The notes under the pieces were generated by a model. The model was not told the DNA's origin, searched no databases, and worked only from the letters and a program-made list of their open reading frames with translations. A program made the translations under genes and the position numbers. From a virus: a DNA stretch of 64,000 nt. This document shows, in pieces, positions 49,176 to 57,509 of this stretch (the first letter of the stretch is position 1; every line of letters starts with the position of its first letter). The stretch spans positions 1 to 64,000 of the IMG/VR virus record IMGVR_UViG_3300011189_000001. The stretch is one strand, 5' to 3'.

Positions 49176-49271
49176 AATGACTTTTCGAAGGCTACTTTTC
49201 ATCGCATACACGCAGGGGCAATAGACGTACCAGTTCTAACCTAGAAAACATATAAACAGATTACTGATTGG

Positions 49272-50063
49272 TTAGGTGATCGTCTTCTTGCTACGGTTGG
49301 ACCATTTCGGTAGCTTGATTTCGCGGAGGATGTTGAAATTGTAGCGGATCTTGACGAACGTTTTATAGTAACGAGCGAAGAGGGTTAGGTCCTCATCTTC
49401 AAGATCGTCGGGGAGGTCAACGAGGAGGTCAACAATCTCCTTTAAGCCGTCTTCGAATTCTTCGATTTCCAACTCTTTCTGACGTTGCGCTTCCATTAAG
49501 GTGTCGAGTTTGCCTTTGACGACAGCCACCTCTTGGAGGTCCTCATCATTACGGCGCACCCACGCATACACGCGGTCCACAAGCACTTGACCCATCCGGG
49601 CAAGGTTCGCAATGAATCGGTGGCGCACACGCCCTTGACTGATATCGAGAATGTCAGCAACTTCACTTTGGCAAGTGGACTCAAACATCTCGGCAAAGAT
49701 GCGAGCGTCTAGCTTGGTAGGCATGACGGGAAGGAGGTCGTCGTAAATTTCGTCTTTTGTCACCTCGGGGATTTCGATCAAAAATCGAATCCTATCAAGG
49801 GCACGCTTTAGCCGGTAGGACACGGCGGCTTGAGTGATGTTGAAAATCTCCGCAATGTCCGTTTGGCGCTTGTTCAAGAAAAAGTAAAGACGGATCAAGT
49901 CCTCCTCACGGTCTGGCAACCTATCTAAAACGGCCTTGATCTTATCTAGGTGCAGCTCCTTCCATTGTTCGTCTTGCCGGGGAAGGGGCTCAAGCGTATC
50001 ATCGGTCGAAAATCTACTCGCCAGTTCCTGCGGATCCAGCGGTTGGATGTAATGTACTGACAT
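49272..50063 (-). CDS. Sigma70 region 4-like protein with two HTHs
   Basis: 263 residues, ATG with AGGAG upstream. Residues 43-95 match sigma region 4: VLDRLPDREEDLIRLYFFLN, QTDIAEIFNITQAAVSYRLK, RALDRIRFL. A second, weaker HTH follows at about 115-158 (MPTKLDARIFAEMFESTCQS, EVADILDISQGRVRHRFIAN). The C-terminus is a charged helical tail. No region 2 (-10 binding) is seen, so this could be a partial sigma factor or a regulator of RNA polymerase. It overlaps the start of the exonuclease gene's downstream end by 50 bases. Possibly the late-transcription factor (inference). Confidence 0.75.
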   Translation of the reverse strand: MSVHYIQPLDPQELASRFSTDDTLEPLPRQDEQWKELHLDKIKAVLDRLPDREEDLIRLYFFLNKRQTDIAEIFNITQAAVSYRLKRALDRIRFLIEIPEVTKDEIYDDLLPVMPTKLDARIFAEMFESTCQSEVADILDISQGRVRHRFIANLARMGQVLVDRVYAWVRRNDEDLQEVAVVKGKLDTLMEAQRQKELEIEEFEDGLKEIVDLLVDLPDDLEDEDLTLFARYYKTFVKIRYNFNILREIKLPKWSNRSKKTIT

Positions 50064-50976
50064 TTGTATCTCCTGTCTTGACGAACCCTGTCTTGGCCGT
50101 AAAAGAAAGCAAGTCGGCGCGGATGGATTCGATATCTAGCTGATCACAAAAACGCTCAATGACTTCTTCGTCATGACGTCCTTCGCGTTCGTCGTAATCC
50201 TCGATCGACCGGAGGTACATGATGTCCCGGTTGACGTAGGCTTGGTCCTCAAAATCGGTGAGGGTGTTTTCTTGGAACTCGGTTAGCTTCACTTCACAGT
50301 CATTATAAATAGATTCCAGATCGCCGTCGTGTTCTTGGACGATGGTGGCAATCTTTTTGCGGGGGAAACGATACATGCCCGGCATGTTATCGCTCTTGTC
50401 CCCATCGAACACCCGGTAAGACAAAAGGAGACGGGGCGGCACACCGTATTCCTCTTCGACTTTAAGGGCGTCAAAAAACTTTTCCGGGTGCGGCGTCATT
50501 TGCACAGTCCCGTCGCCCACCAACTGAAGTAGGTCACGGTCGCTGCTTATAATGACGTTCTTGTATTCGTCGTCACTGAAACGGTCACGCACAAGTGTCG
50601 CAATCATATCGTCGGCTTCGTAGCCTGCAGCGCTCACTTGGTGGATACCCGTGGCTTCAAGCAAATCCTGCAGCACAGACACTTGGTCAAATACCAACTG
50701 ACGTGTCTCAGACGGCCCCTCCGACGTTTCATCTTTCCGGTTGCCTTTGTAGTCGGCATAGATAGCTCGACGTTCCTCGCGGCTTCCAGCGCCTTCCCAC
50801 GCTACCCAGATATCAGCACCGGGGAAACGATCACGCAACTTGACCATGTGACGGGCAAAGCCATAGATAGTTCCAGTAGGCAACCCTTCGGAGTTCTGTA
50901 GCCCCTGCTTCTTGTCGTAAATGTAAGAGCAGCGAAAGGCGATGTTCATCCCGTCCACGATCACGTTGGTTTTCAT
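50014..50976 (-). CDS. 5'-3' exonuclease (FEN / RNase H type)
   Basis: 320 residues. The N-terminal acidic metal-binding sites are visible: VIVDGMNIAFRC, WVAWEGAGSREERRAIYADY, EADDMIATLVRDRF, VIISSDRDLLQLVG (paired Asp). A helix-hairpin-helix-like segment follows (RVFDGDKSDNMPGMYRFPRK). This is the 5'-nuclease (Pol I N-terminal, T5 exonuclease, T4 RNase H) family, removing RNA primers and flaps in replication. It is encoded between the NusG-like protein and the sigma-like gene and overlaps both. Confidence 0.88.
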   Translation of the reverse strand: MKTNVIVDGMNIAFRCSYIYDKKQGLQNSEGLPTGTIYGFARHMVKLRDRFPGADIWVAWEGAGSREERRAIYADYKGNRKDETSEGPSETRQLVFDQVSVLQDLLEATGIHQVSAAGYEADDMIATLVRDRFSDDEYKNVIISSDRDLLQLVGDGTVQMTPHPEKFFDALKVEEEYGVPPRLLLSYRVFDGDKSDNMPGMYRFPRKKIATIVQEHDGDLESIYNDCEVKLTEFQENTLTDFEDQAYVNRDIMYLRSIEDYDEREGRHDEEVIERFCDQLDIESIRADLLSFTAKTGFVKTGDTNVSTLHPTAGSAGTGE

Positions 50977-51524
50977 AGTTCGTAGTCCTCATCGGAGTTA
51001 GCTGGTATTCGTTCGAAAAATTGGAAAGGTAATTCCACAATCACTTCCATGCTCTTCAGATCCACGATATGGACTGAAGCCCGTTCCTTGTCGGCGAACA
51101 CGTTAAGGATCTTACCCCTAAGTGACGAGTACGCCCCTTCGCAAACCTTCACATAGTCTCCTACACAAATATCACGGGCCGCTTGACGGTGGAGCTTTTC
51201 CTTTAGTTCGTCTACGGTGTCCTGTTCCACATAGCAAATGAACCGTCCATTCGGTTCATCGTGGGTTAAGACACGACGCACATAAGGAAGCTCTTCAAGC
51301 GTGAAGAACGTCGATGGGGGTATCACCGCTTCGACGAAAAAATAACCCTCCATCAAACAGATGGTAACATTACTTTCCCGTCTTGAAAAGGTGATAGAAG
51401 GGACGAAAATCTCGACCCCCTCCCCGATCTCGGGTTGTAAAAGGCTTTGAAGCTCAGGCGGGGTTTTCTTTTCCCCTTGGTGACTAAGCTCCAAGATGAC
51501 CCACTTTCTTTTTTGATCACTCAT
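50973..51524 (-). CDS. NusG-like transcription elongation factor
   Basis: 183 residues from ATG 51524, overlapping the clamp loader stop (ATGAGTGA), so translation is coupled; earlier in-frame codons lie within the clamp loader gene. The N-terminal part KWVILELSHQGEKKTPPELQ, then VEIFVPSITFSRRESNVTIC, and MEGYFFVEA resembles the NusG N-terminal domain that binds the RNA polymerase clamp. The C-terminal KOW-type segment is ICVGDYVKVCEGAYSSLRGK, ILNVFADKERASVHIVDL. Could act as phage antiterminator (inference). Confidence 0.75.
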   Translation of the reverse strand: MSDQKRKWVILELSHQGEKKTPPELQSLLQPEIGEGVEIFVPSITFSRRESNVTICLMEGYFFVEAVIPPSTFFTLEELPYVRRVLTHDEPNGRFICYVEQDTVDELKEKLHRQAARDICVGDYVKVCEGAYSSLRGKILNVFADKERASVHIVDLKSMEVIVELPFQFFERIPANSDEDYEL

Positions 51525-52938
51525 CAGGCGATTCGAATAGCTTCTTTTGCTCCGAGTAATCTGTTCCGGTGGGTGCTTTGGGGGTAATAGGGCGCGGCGC
51601 AGCTTTGACTGAGCTACGTTTCTTCCGGTAAGCGTCCATAGGATCTTCAACAGCATCTGCCGTCGCTGACGGTGTTCCACGTGCGGCTTTACCACCGTAG
51701 GGCATAGCTTTCTCAGCCATTTCCCTGTTTTCACGTTCTACGTCGCGTTTCGACTTGGGCTTGGACCCTGTGGGTGCTTTATCTTCGGTAACTTCTTGCG
51801 AAGGTTCCGAGGGGACCGGGACGGTGATCGTTTGTGGCTGGGAAGCCATCTGTACGGTACCGTTTTCAAGCTGGTTCTGTAGCATTAAAAGCTCGCAGAC
51901 CAACGCATTCCGATCCATCTTCCGGTTCGCATTCAAGATGCGATGCGCTAGAGTAAGTAGTGTTTCTTCTTCATAGCATGAAGAAATCTGTTCTGCAAGC
52001 GATTTCTCCACGTAACTCAGACCAATAGTTATGCCTTTTGCCAACCTATATGATGCCATAGCCGCGTCGGCAATACCCTCGTAGATCGAGTCAGGATCTG
52101 TCTGGGTCAAGGCTTCCATTAGAGCGGCCATGCTTTTGTCTGGATCATCCCGAAGATGTAAGAGCATTTCATACTCCTTCGAAATTACATCCAATCCTAA
52201 TTGCTGCCGAACGGTATCCTCTGTAACGGGACCAACCCGGCTTACTCGTTCAAGGGCGTTCACCATGTCTCGGATATGCCCTTTGCCATAACCGAAGATG
52301 AGATCAAGCGCGTCGTCGTCTTCGACAGCGATCTCTTCCTGTTCAGCTATGTAACGCAGGCGACGGACAACTTCATCCCTCGATGGCTCTTTAATACCAA
52401 AGACCATACAACGGCCTTTGATCGTACCCCGTAGCTTTTGCGGCTCGGTAGTACAGAACAAACACACGAGGCGCTTGTCTTTGGTGCCGGGGACATTATC
52501 CTCCATAGGCTTCAGGAGGGCGTCCATCGCCTGCGATGATAGCCGGTGGCATTCATCAATAAGATAAATCTTACGGTCGCCACCGTCCAATGTGTAATAG
52601 TTCAACCCTTCGACGATCTTGCGAATGTTGTCCGCACCCGTATGATTGGCCGCGTCCATCTCCTTGAATGAGGGACTATCCCCACGATCAAGGATTTCCC
52701 TGCAGGAGTTGCATTCGTTACAAGGTTCCGCCACATCAGGATCGAAATTATCACACAGCATTGCCCGTGCTAGAATACGGGCGGTCGTCGTCTTACCTGT
52801 GCCCGAAGGCCCAGAAAAGACATACGATTTTTGAAAAATGTCACCCCTTCGAAGTAGCTCTTGGAGCACATGAATCGTGCTCTGCTGGCCGATTACATCT
52901 TCGAAAAGGTCTGGTCGGTATTTCGTATCGAAAGACAT
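51517..52938 (-). CDS. DnaX-like clamp loader ATPase
   Basis: 473 residues. KYRPDLFEDVIGQQ at the N-terminus, Walker A FSGPSGTGKTTTA (41-53), a four-Cys zinc module (C62, C73, C76, C79; EPCNECNSCREIL), Walker B IYLIDECHRLSS (124-135, DExx variant DECH), sensor-1 FCTTEPQKLR and a GRC in place of SRC. These define the gamma/tau-type subunit that loads the sliding clamp. A C-terminal extension is Pro/Lys-rich. No separate delta subunits are seen in the window. Confidence 0.92.
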   Translation of the reverse strand: MSFDTKYRPDLFEDVIGQQSTIHVLQELLRRGDIFQKSYVFSGPSGTGKTTTARILARAMLCDNFDPDVAEPCNECNSCREILDRGDSPSFKEMDAANHTGADNIRKIVEGLNYYTLDGGDRKIYLIDECHRLSSQAMDALLKPMEDNVPGTKDKRLVCLFCTTEPQKLRGTIKGRCMVFGIKEPSRDEVVRRLRYIAEQEEIAVEDDDALDLIFGYGKGHIRDMVNALERVSRVGPVTEDTVRQQLGLDVISKEYEMLLHLRDDPDKSMAALMEALTQTDPDSIYEGIADAAMASYRLAKGITIGLSYVEKSLAEQISSCYEEETLLTLAHRILNANRKMDRNALVCELLMLQNQLENGTVQMASQPQTITVPVPSEPSQEVTEDKAPTGSKPKSKRDVERENREMAEKAMPYGGKAARGTPSATADAVEDPMDAYRKKRSSVKAAPRPITPKAPTGTDYSEQKKLFESPDE

Positions 52939-52960
52939 GTGGCAGTGTGATCCTCAAGGT

Positions 52961-52980
52961 GGAGGGGCAAAAGCCCCTCC
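52961..52980 (-). terminator. Stem-loop after the metallopeptidase-like gene
   Basis: On the minus strand GGAGGGGC-TTTT-GCCCCTCC, a perfect 8-bp stem with a four-base loop, 10 bases after the stop of 52991-53524 and before the clamp loader start. No T tract follows, so it may be an attenuator or an mRNA-end stabiliser rather than a full terminator. Confidence 0.5.
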
Positions 52981-52990
52981 GGTGATTCTA

Positions 52991-53524
52991 TTACGAATTG
53001 ACCGAAACGTCGCTTTCGGTGTCCGTGTCAGCATCCGTATCTTGCGACCGGACCGTAGGTTCTTGCACCTTCGTCTGCTTGCGGCCAATGTCGATCACAG
53101 ACAGCTTGTTGACCCCTTGATCCCAATTGGTTCCGTGACGGGCAAGGATAACCGGGAAGGCTTGAACTTCCGGCTTGCGGGTCTTCCACTTCATGTTCCC
53201 TTGCTTGTCCTCTTCACCGTAACATTGCTCAAGCAGGAAATCGACCCATGCTTCCTTGTTGTCGTTGTTCAGTTCGGTCCAAATATCGGCCCCGAGCACA
53301 ATCATGAAATCGTAACCGCGTGTGCCGTCGTCATTCTCTTCCATCAACGGCTGATATTTGGCGGGCACCTTGAAAGACTTCCCTACGATCGGGCGTCCAT
53401 CGCTCTTGGTCGCTTTCTCTTTGAAAACGAAAGCGATATTAGCGCCCACGAGGTCCGGGTGGTACCTGAGATAGTCGTTTGCGATATCTTCGGCTTCTGC
53501 TGCTTTCCAATACATCTGAGCCAT
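52991..53524 (-). CDS. Phage metallopeptidase-like protein lacking the HExxH site
   Basis: 177 residues from ATG 53524 with AAGGAG upstream. It matches the putative phage metallopeptidase family: a helix-strand YHPDLVGANIAFVFKEKATK, then IVGKSFKVPAKYQPL, then DFMIVLGADIWTELNNDNKE and AWVDFLLEQCYGEED. In active members the last segment is DHELCH-type (HExxH); here it reads FLLEQC, so both His are lost. The C-terminus is acidic and Thr/Ser-rich. It likely retains the fold but not the hydrolytic chemistry; possible roles are adaptor or regulator. Confidence 0.7.
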   Translation of the reverse strand: MAQMYWKAAEAEDIANDYLRYHPDLVGANIAFVFKEKATKSDGRPIVGKSFKVPAKYQPLMEENDDGTRGYDFMIVLGADIWTELNNDNKEAWVDFLLEQCYGEEDKQGNMKWKTRKPEVQAFPVILARHGTNWDQGVNKLSVIDIGRKQTKVQEPTVRSQDTDADTDTESDVSVNS

Positions 53525-53609
53525 TACGGTCTCCTTAGTGTTTCGTAGTAAAAAGGGGCTTTGATCACACCCTACGGATTGATACCACAATCCGATACGT
53601 AAAGCAACC

Positions 53610-54314
53610 TCAGAAAAGAAGTCGCCGTGTTAACAGTTCATTGAGTCCATCGTCACCGATAGATTCCCACACCTCCGACACATCCTTACCTCGGAGTTCG
53701 ATGCGGCGTAGGGATTTGAAGGAGTCTTTATACTCACCTTCAAAGCGTTGCCAGAAATGGTTGCCGCCCCAATCCATGTCGAAAACCACGTTAACGTGAT
53801 CTACAAACCGGGTGAGAAATGCAATCTGGCGCTTACTCACATTCGCCGTACCAGTACATATCGTATTAGGAAAGATACGTTGCAACGGGAAATAGTCAAA
53901 CAACCCTTCGCATATATACACTTCGCGGGTATCCCAAATCCGGGGCATCGCAAGCTCCGCCCCGAAAAAGATCGCATCCACGCGAGAACGATTCAAGTAA
54001 AATTTCGAATAGTCCTTTTTTGTTTGGATCGGGGACCGCAACTGAAGACCCCGCAAAACACCTAGCGGGTTCCGCATAGGGAAAACCAACTTGCCCCGGA
54101 GGCGGTAACCCTTAGACGACCATTCCAGATAGCTCTGGATATCCTCGTCGTCGCCGGAAAAGTACGGGGGCCACACATCCTCTGGAAAATACCCAATGCC
54201 AATCTGTTCGATCTGTGCGTCTGAAACGCCCCTCGCTCGAAGGTAATCAATCGCTGGGCTCTTCCGCACGTGTTTCTGTGCTGCTGTCAAGATCCGGTTC
54301 AGGAACATCGTCAT
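53610..54314 (-). CDS. Toprim primase-like protein (DnaG core without zinc domain)
   Basis: 234 residues. The N-terminal helix AIDYLRARGVSDAQIEQIGI resembles the DnaG region before the catalytic core, then RGKLVFPMRNPLGVLRGLQL (basic RNA-polymerase subdomain). The Toprim part follows: EVYICEGLFDYFPLQ with E137, and VNVVFDMDWGGNHF with D179xD181. No N-terminal zinc-binding domain and no C-terminal helicase-binding domain are present, so this is a minimal primase or a Toprim nuclease-like derivative. Encoded near the clamp loader. Confidence 0.8.
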   Translation of the reverse strand: MTMFLNRILTAAQKHVRKSPAIDYLRARGVSDAQIEQIGIGYFPEDVWPPYFSGDDEDIQSYLEWSSKGYRLRGKLVFPMRNPLGVLRGLQLRSPIQTKKDYSKFYLNRSRVDAIFFGAELAMPRIWDTREVYICEGLFDYFPLQRIFPNTICTGTANVSKRQIAFLTRFVDHVNVVFDMDWGGNHFWQRFEGEYKDSFKSLRRIELRGKDVSEVWESIGDDGLNELLTRRLLF

Positions 54315-54984
54315 GGTCGTTTAATCCTACTCGTAGTATGATCATGCTTCGCTCCGCATTGTGGACCAAAATGCTAGCAAAATCCCCCACTCTAGTCATC
54401 AAGCCTACCGACTTTGGTTCGCCCGAAAATACGATATGCTCTGACATGTGGGGATTGAAATAGACGGGAACCTCGCCCACTTTACCCACGTGTAAATGCT
54501 CGGCCATCCACTCGTTAAGAAGGTCACTGGTTATGTCGCTAATGCTATCGACCTTTTCCGGCAAATCAATAAGATCGGCGGTTACAAGAGCCGCAAAACC
54601 TACCAAGCCTACAAAGCCGTGCTGGGGTTCCAGATCATACGACTTCAAATAGGTTGCTACCGTGTCCAGCAAAGTTTCGTCAGGGAGTGCTATTTCAGCC
54701 ACACCACCCCACTGCCGTTTGGACCCGTGGTCGTAAAGGAAATCAATGAGGTCAGCGTGCTGTGCCTCCTCATCATCGAAATCCAAATCGAAAAATCCGG
54801 TGCGGGTTTCACGCTGTGGGGCCACACGCACCATGTGAAAGTCACCGGACCGAAGACTGATACACGCCTCTTCAAAGTCTCCCGACACAGGATAAGACAT
54901 AATCATGGGCGTTTTAAGGCCGCCTTGATCAGCCATATCACGCCGGTGGCGGTCCACAAATAGCAATTTAGTCAAAGAGGACAT
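54247..54984 (-). CDS. Unknown replication-region protein
   Basis: 245 residues from ATG 54984 (GGGG upstream), overlapping the primase-like gene by 68 bases at its 3' end. MSSLTKLLFVDRHRRDMADQ, FHMVRVAPQRETRTGFFDLD, a beta-rich middle (GGVAEIALPDETLLDTVATY, HGFVGLVGFAALVTADLIDL) and an acidic end with many Asp/Glu. No domain recognised. Position suggests a role in DNA metabolism. Confidence 0.65.
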   Translation of the reverse strand: MSSLTKLLFVDRHRRDMADQGGLKTPMIMSYPVSGDFEEACISLRSGDFHMVRVAPQRETRTGFFDLDFDDEEAQHADLIDFLYDHGSKRQWGGVAEIALPDETLLDTVATYLKSYDLEPQHGFVGLVGFAALVTADLIDLPEKVDSISDITSDLLNEWMAEHLHVGKVGEVPVYFNPHMSEHIVFSGEPKSVGLMTRVGDFASILVHNAERSMIILRVGLNDHDDVPEPDLDSSTETRAEEPSD

Positions 54985-54985
54985 A

Positions 54986-55402
54986 TCAACCCCGCGTAAA
55001 CCATAGCTTAATCCTTTGCCACCACGACAAGTTCGTAGTGACCTCTTCAGGGGCCTCACCTAAAGTCCACTGAAGCATCGCCACATCGCGATACTCAGTG
55101 AAAAGTATCTCCGGGTCCTGAAGTTGCCCGTCGAATTCCTTTTTGAGCGTCGCCTTGTCGTGCTGGTTATCAAAAAACGGGCACGTCTGAGCGTTCTCAT
55201 CGGTGTCACAAATATTGCCCGGCCAATTTTCCGGGTCTTCCGCACCAAGCATACATAGCCGGAGGGGGCCGTCTTCCTTTACATGCTCATGGTTATGAAC
55301 ACAGTTACACGGCCTAACGCTCAATCGATCATCAAGGTAACGCGCTAAATAGCGGTACCTGAGATCACGAAGCTTCTTATTAATCTCTGACGCATCTTTC
55401 AT
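54986..55402 (-). CDS. Small Cys-rich protein of replication region
   Basis: 138 residues, ATG after AGGA. A basic N-terminal helix (INKKLRDLRYRYLARYLDDR) is followed by Cys-containing CNCVHNHEHVKEDGPLRLCM and CDTDENAQTCPFFDNQHDK, which could form a metal site (five Cys and several His). The end is helical and hydrophobic-aromatic (LSWWQRIKLWFTRG). No known family. It lies two bases from the next gene. Confidence 0.65.
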   Translation of the reverse strand: MKDASEINKKLRDLRYRYLARYLDDRLSVRPCNCVHNHEHVKEDGPLRLCMLGAEDPENWPGNICDTDENAQTCPFFDNQHDKATLKKEFDGQLQDPEILFTEYRDVAMLQWTLGEAPEEVTTNLSWWQRIKLWFTRG

Positions 55403-55406
55403 AAGC

Positions 55407-56609
55407 TTATCCTAAAAGATCGTCAAAGCTCATTTCTTCTATCACAGAATCCTCTTCAATCTCTTTAGGTATATACCCATCTTCCCAAGGAGCTTTCGTA
55501 TTACGTGAATACTCAGCAAGTCGCTCACTAGCTATAACAGCATATTCTGGATTTAACTCTATACCTATGGATCTTCGGCCTAACTTTTCTGCTACCAGAA
55601 GCGTTGTGGCCGCCCCTGCAAAAAGATCAAGTACCGTACAGGGTACGGGGTCCGAAGATGCAACAAAAAAAGGGTCGTTGTTACAAGCGCAACTCGTTTT
55701 GCACTCTGAATTTTTCCTCACATAAGGAGCTTCACATCCGGGACAACACCCCGCCTCGGAAGTACCTGCCTTGATGCACGGTGCCACCAAAGCCTCGGGA
55801 GCCGTCGCGAAATGAGCACCCCTAAAGGGTTTTGTGGGGATGCACCACACATCACGACGGTTACGTCCTGCAGGATGCAATGCACGAGAAAGATCATTAG
55901 CAATGGTCTGATTTCCGGGACCATCTCCCCATTTGTGACCTTTTCGGTGGTGCCCCCTCTGTACACGTGCTACGGACTCAGCACTCACAGGTTCTCGAAT
56001 AGCAATATGATCGTAAAAGTACCGCTTGTTTTTGGAAAAGAGGAAAATATGTTCATGAGCAGAAGATGGACGATCTTTCACTGACTCTGGCATGGGATTA
56101 CCCACGTACAGATCAAGATCCTCTACAATCGCCTTGGCAACTGAAGTACTCACCCCGTTCTTTACCGCCGATTGATATACCCTTTTGGACACACCCTCAT
56201 GACCACTGATACCTTTTGCCCAGATAATATCTGACCTCAAATACCATCCGTCATCTTGGAGAGCCTTAGCCACACGCCAAGGAATACCGATTAGATCCTT
56301 GGGTTTAAGACCAGTTTTTGTGGTGTCCGAACCTGTGGATGACGACGCATAACTGTCCCCAAGGTTCAACCAAAGAGTACCATCATCCCGCAAAACACGC
56401 CGTGCTTCTGCAAACACAGTAACCAATGCCTCGACGAATTCATCGGGGGTGAGCTCAAGCCCTATTTGATCCTTTTCACCATAATCACGAAGTCCGAAAT
56501 AAGGAGGACTCGTCCAGATCATGTGAACCGATTCATCAGGAAGCCCCTCTAAACGTTCACGACAATCCCCCACCAATATCTTCCAGTTATTGTGTTCTAT
56601 GTCTGTCAT
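55407..56609 (-). CDS. DNA methyltransferase (N4-C or N6-A, beta class)
   Basis: 400 residues. Catalytic motif IV TSPPYFGLRDYGE is at 33-45 and AdoMet-binding motif I FAGAATTLLVAEKL at 330-343, in the order (IV before I) of beta-class amino-methyltransferases. A Cys cluster CCPGCEAP...CKTSCACN lies before motif I and probably binds zinc. GIELNPEYAVIASERL follows motif I. No restriction partner is seen; in phages solitary methyltransferases usually protect DNA from host restriction or serve regulation. The target sequence cannot be inferred. Confidence 0.85.
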   Translation of the reverse strand: MTDIEHNNWKILVGDCRERLEGLPDESVHMIWTSPPYFGLRDYGEKDQIGLELTPDEFVEALVTVFAEARRVLRDDGTLWLNLGDSYASSSTGSDTTKTGLKPKDLIGIPWRVAKALQDDGWYLRSDIIWAKGISGHEGVSKRVYQSAVKNGVSTSVAKAIVEDLDLYVGNPMPESVKDRPSSAHEHIFLFSKNKRYFYDHIAIREPVSAESVARVQRGHHRKGHKWGDGPGNQTIANDLSRALHPAGRNRRDVWCIPTKPFRGAHFATAPEALVAPCIKAGTSEAGCCPGCEAPYVRKNSECKTSCACNNDPFFVASSDPVPCTVLDLFAGAATTLLVAEKLGRRSIGIELNPEYAVIASERLAEYSRNTKAPWEDGYIPKEIEEDSVIEEMSFDDLLG

Positions 56610-57235
56610 CGTATTTTCTTTAGTTGTAGACGCTCATTGGCGTCAGAGGATCCCATGTATGCGTTATCACTTTGATCTACAAAGTCGGCGTTATGCGTCA
56701 CCAACAAAATGTTCACGTCCAGTTCGTCACACAGCTTGCGCAAAAAATCGCCGCAAGTCTCTACGTACTCCGTGGACAGAGCGCCCAACGCCTCGTCCAA
56801 AACCAGGTACCTAGCTAGGTCCGCCTTCAAGAGGACTAGAATACGCAACAGAAGGCTTACAACAGACGCTACGCCGCCGCCGAAAGATTCAAGGGGGTTA
56901 GCCCGGACACCGTTCTGCTCGGTCACAAAATTGGCGTAGACCTTCCCACGCTTTTGCTCAACCTCGATATCGAACTTGACGTCTTGGTCGAAATAAATCG
57001 ACTGCAAACCTTCCGTAACGATCCGGCTAAAGGACTCAGCGTATTCGTACACGTACTTGTTCAGGAGGTGCTTGAATAGCTCGCCCACCTTTTCCAAAAG
57101 AACGTCCTCTTGGTTAAGATGCTCGATCTGTCCCGTAAGTTCCGTTTGCCGCTCTTGGAGCATGGCGTAAGACGTCTCCACTTTACGCGCTTGATCCATC
57201 ACGGATTCGTATCTCGCTTCAAAATCAGGCGTCAT
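56606..57235 (-). CDS. Rad50/SbcC C-terminal half (ABC signature and Walker B)
   Basis: 209 residues from ATG 57235 (GGAGG six bases upstream). Coiled coil at the start (VMDQARKVETSYAMLQERQT; GQIEHLNQEDVLLEKVGELF). The ABC signature is ESFGGGVASVVSLLLRI (116-132), Walker B RYLVLDEALGAL (142-153) and the H-loop LLVTHN (177-182). There is no Walker A, so this is the C-terminal half of an SbcC/Rad50-type ATPase. The N-terminal half is a separate gene at 60889-62061. The overlap with the downstream methyltransferase is four bases. Confidence 0.88.
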   Translation of the reverse strand: MTPDFEARYESVMDQARKVETSYAMLQERQTELTGQIEHLNQEDVLLEKVGELFKHLLNKYVYEYAESFSRIVTEGLQSIYFDQDVKFDIEVEQKRGKVYANFVTEQNGVRANPLESFGGGVASVVSLLLRILVLLKADLARYLVLDEALGALSTEYVETCGDFLRKLCDELDVNILLVTHNADFVDQSDNAYMGSSDANERLQLKKIR

Positions 57236-57509
57236 CAGAAACCTCCACGGTCGTGTAACCCCAATCTTCACAAGATTCACACGGTACGAAATTCCCATCA
57301 ACTTCAAGCTCACCATAGCCTTCACAGGTACTACAAAAAGTTTGGATCACGTAACGCCCATCCCCAAACTCAATGTCCTGAGCTACCTTTTTACCCTTTT
57401 TCACAAGGTAAGGACTACCACAACACCCACAACCCCCTACCACAAAACCGTGCTTATCCGTGAGATCTTGAAGATCGGATAAAAATTCCGCTACTCTATC
57501 CTTCATCAT
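57225..57509 (-). CDS. Small Cys-rich protein, DnaJ-like knuckles
   Basis: 94 residues from ATG 57509, overlapping the clamp stop (ATGATGA; the next ATG at 57506 is equally possible). CGCCGSPYLVKKGKK, then CSTCEGYGELE and CESCEDWGYTTVE give three CxxC pairs of the kind seen in DnaJ zinc domains. No J domain. It sits between the clamp and Rad50 C-half. Function unknown. Confidence 0.7.
   Translation of the reverse strand: MMKDRVAEFLSDLQDLTDKHGFVVGGCGCCGSPYLVKKGKKVAQDIEFGDGRYVIQTFCSTCEGYGELEVDGNFVPCESCEDWGYTTVEVSDDA

Noticed and set aside
52961-52980. Hairpin as a full rho-independent terminator
   Set aside because: The stem is perfect but no T tract follows; kept only as a possible attenuator.
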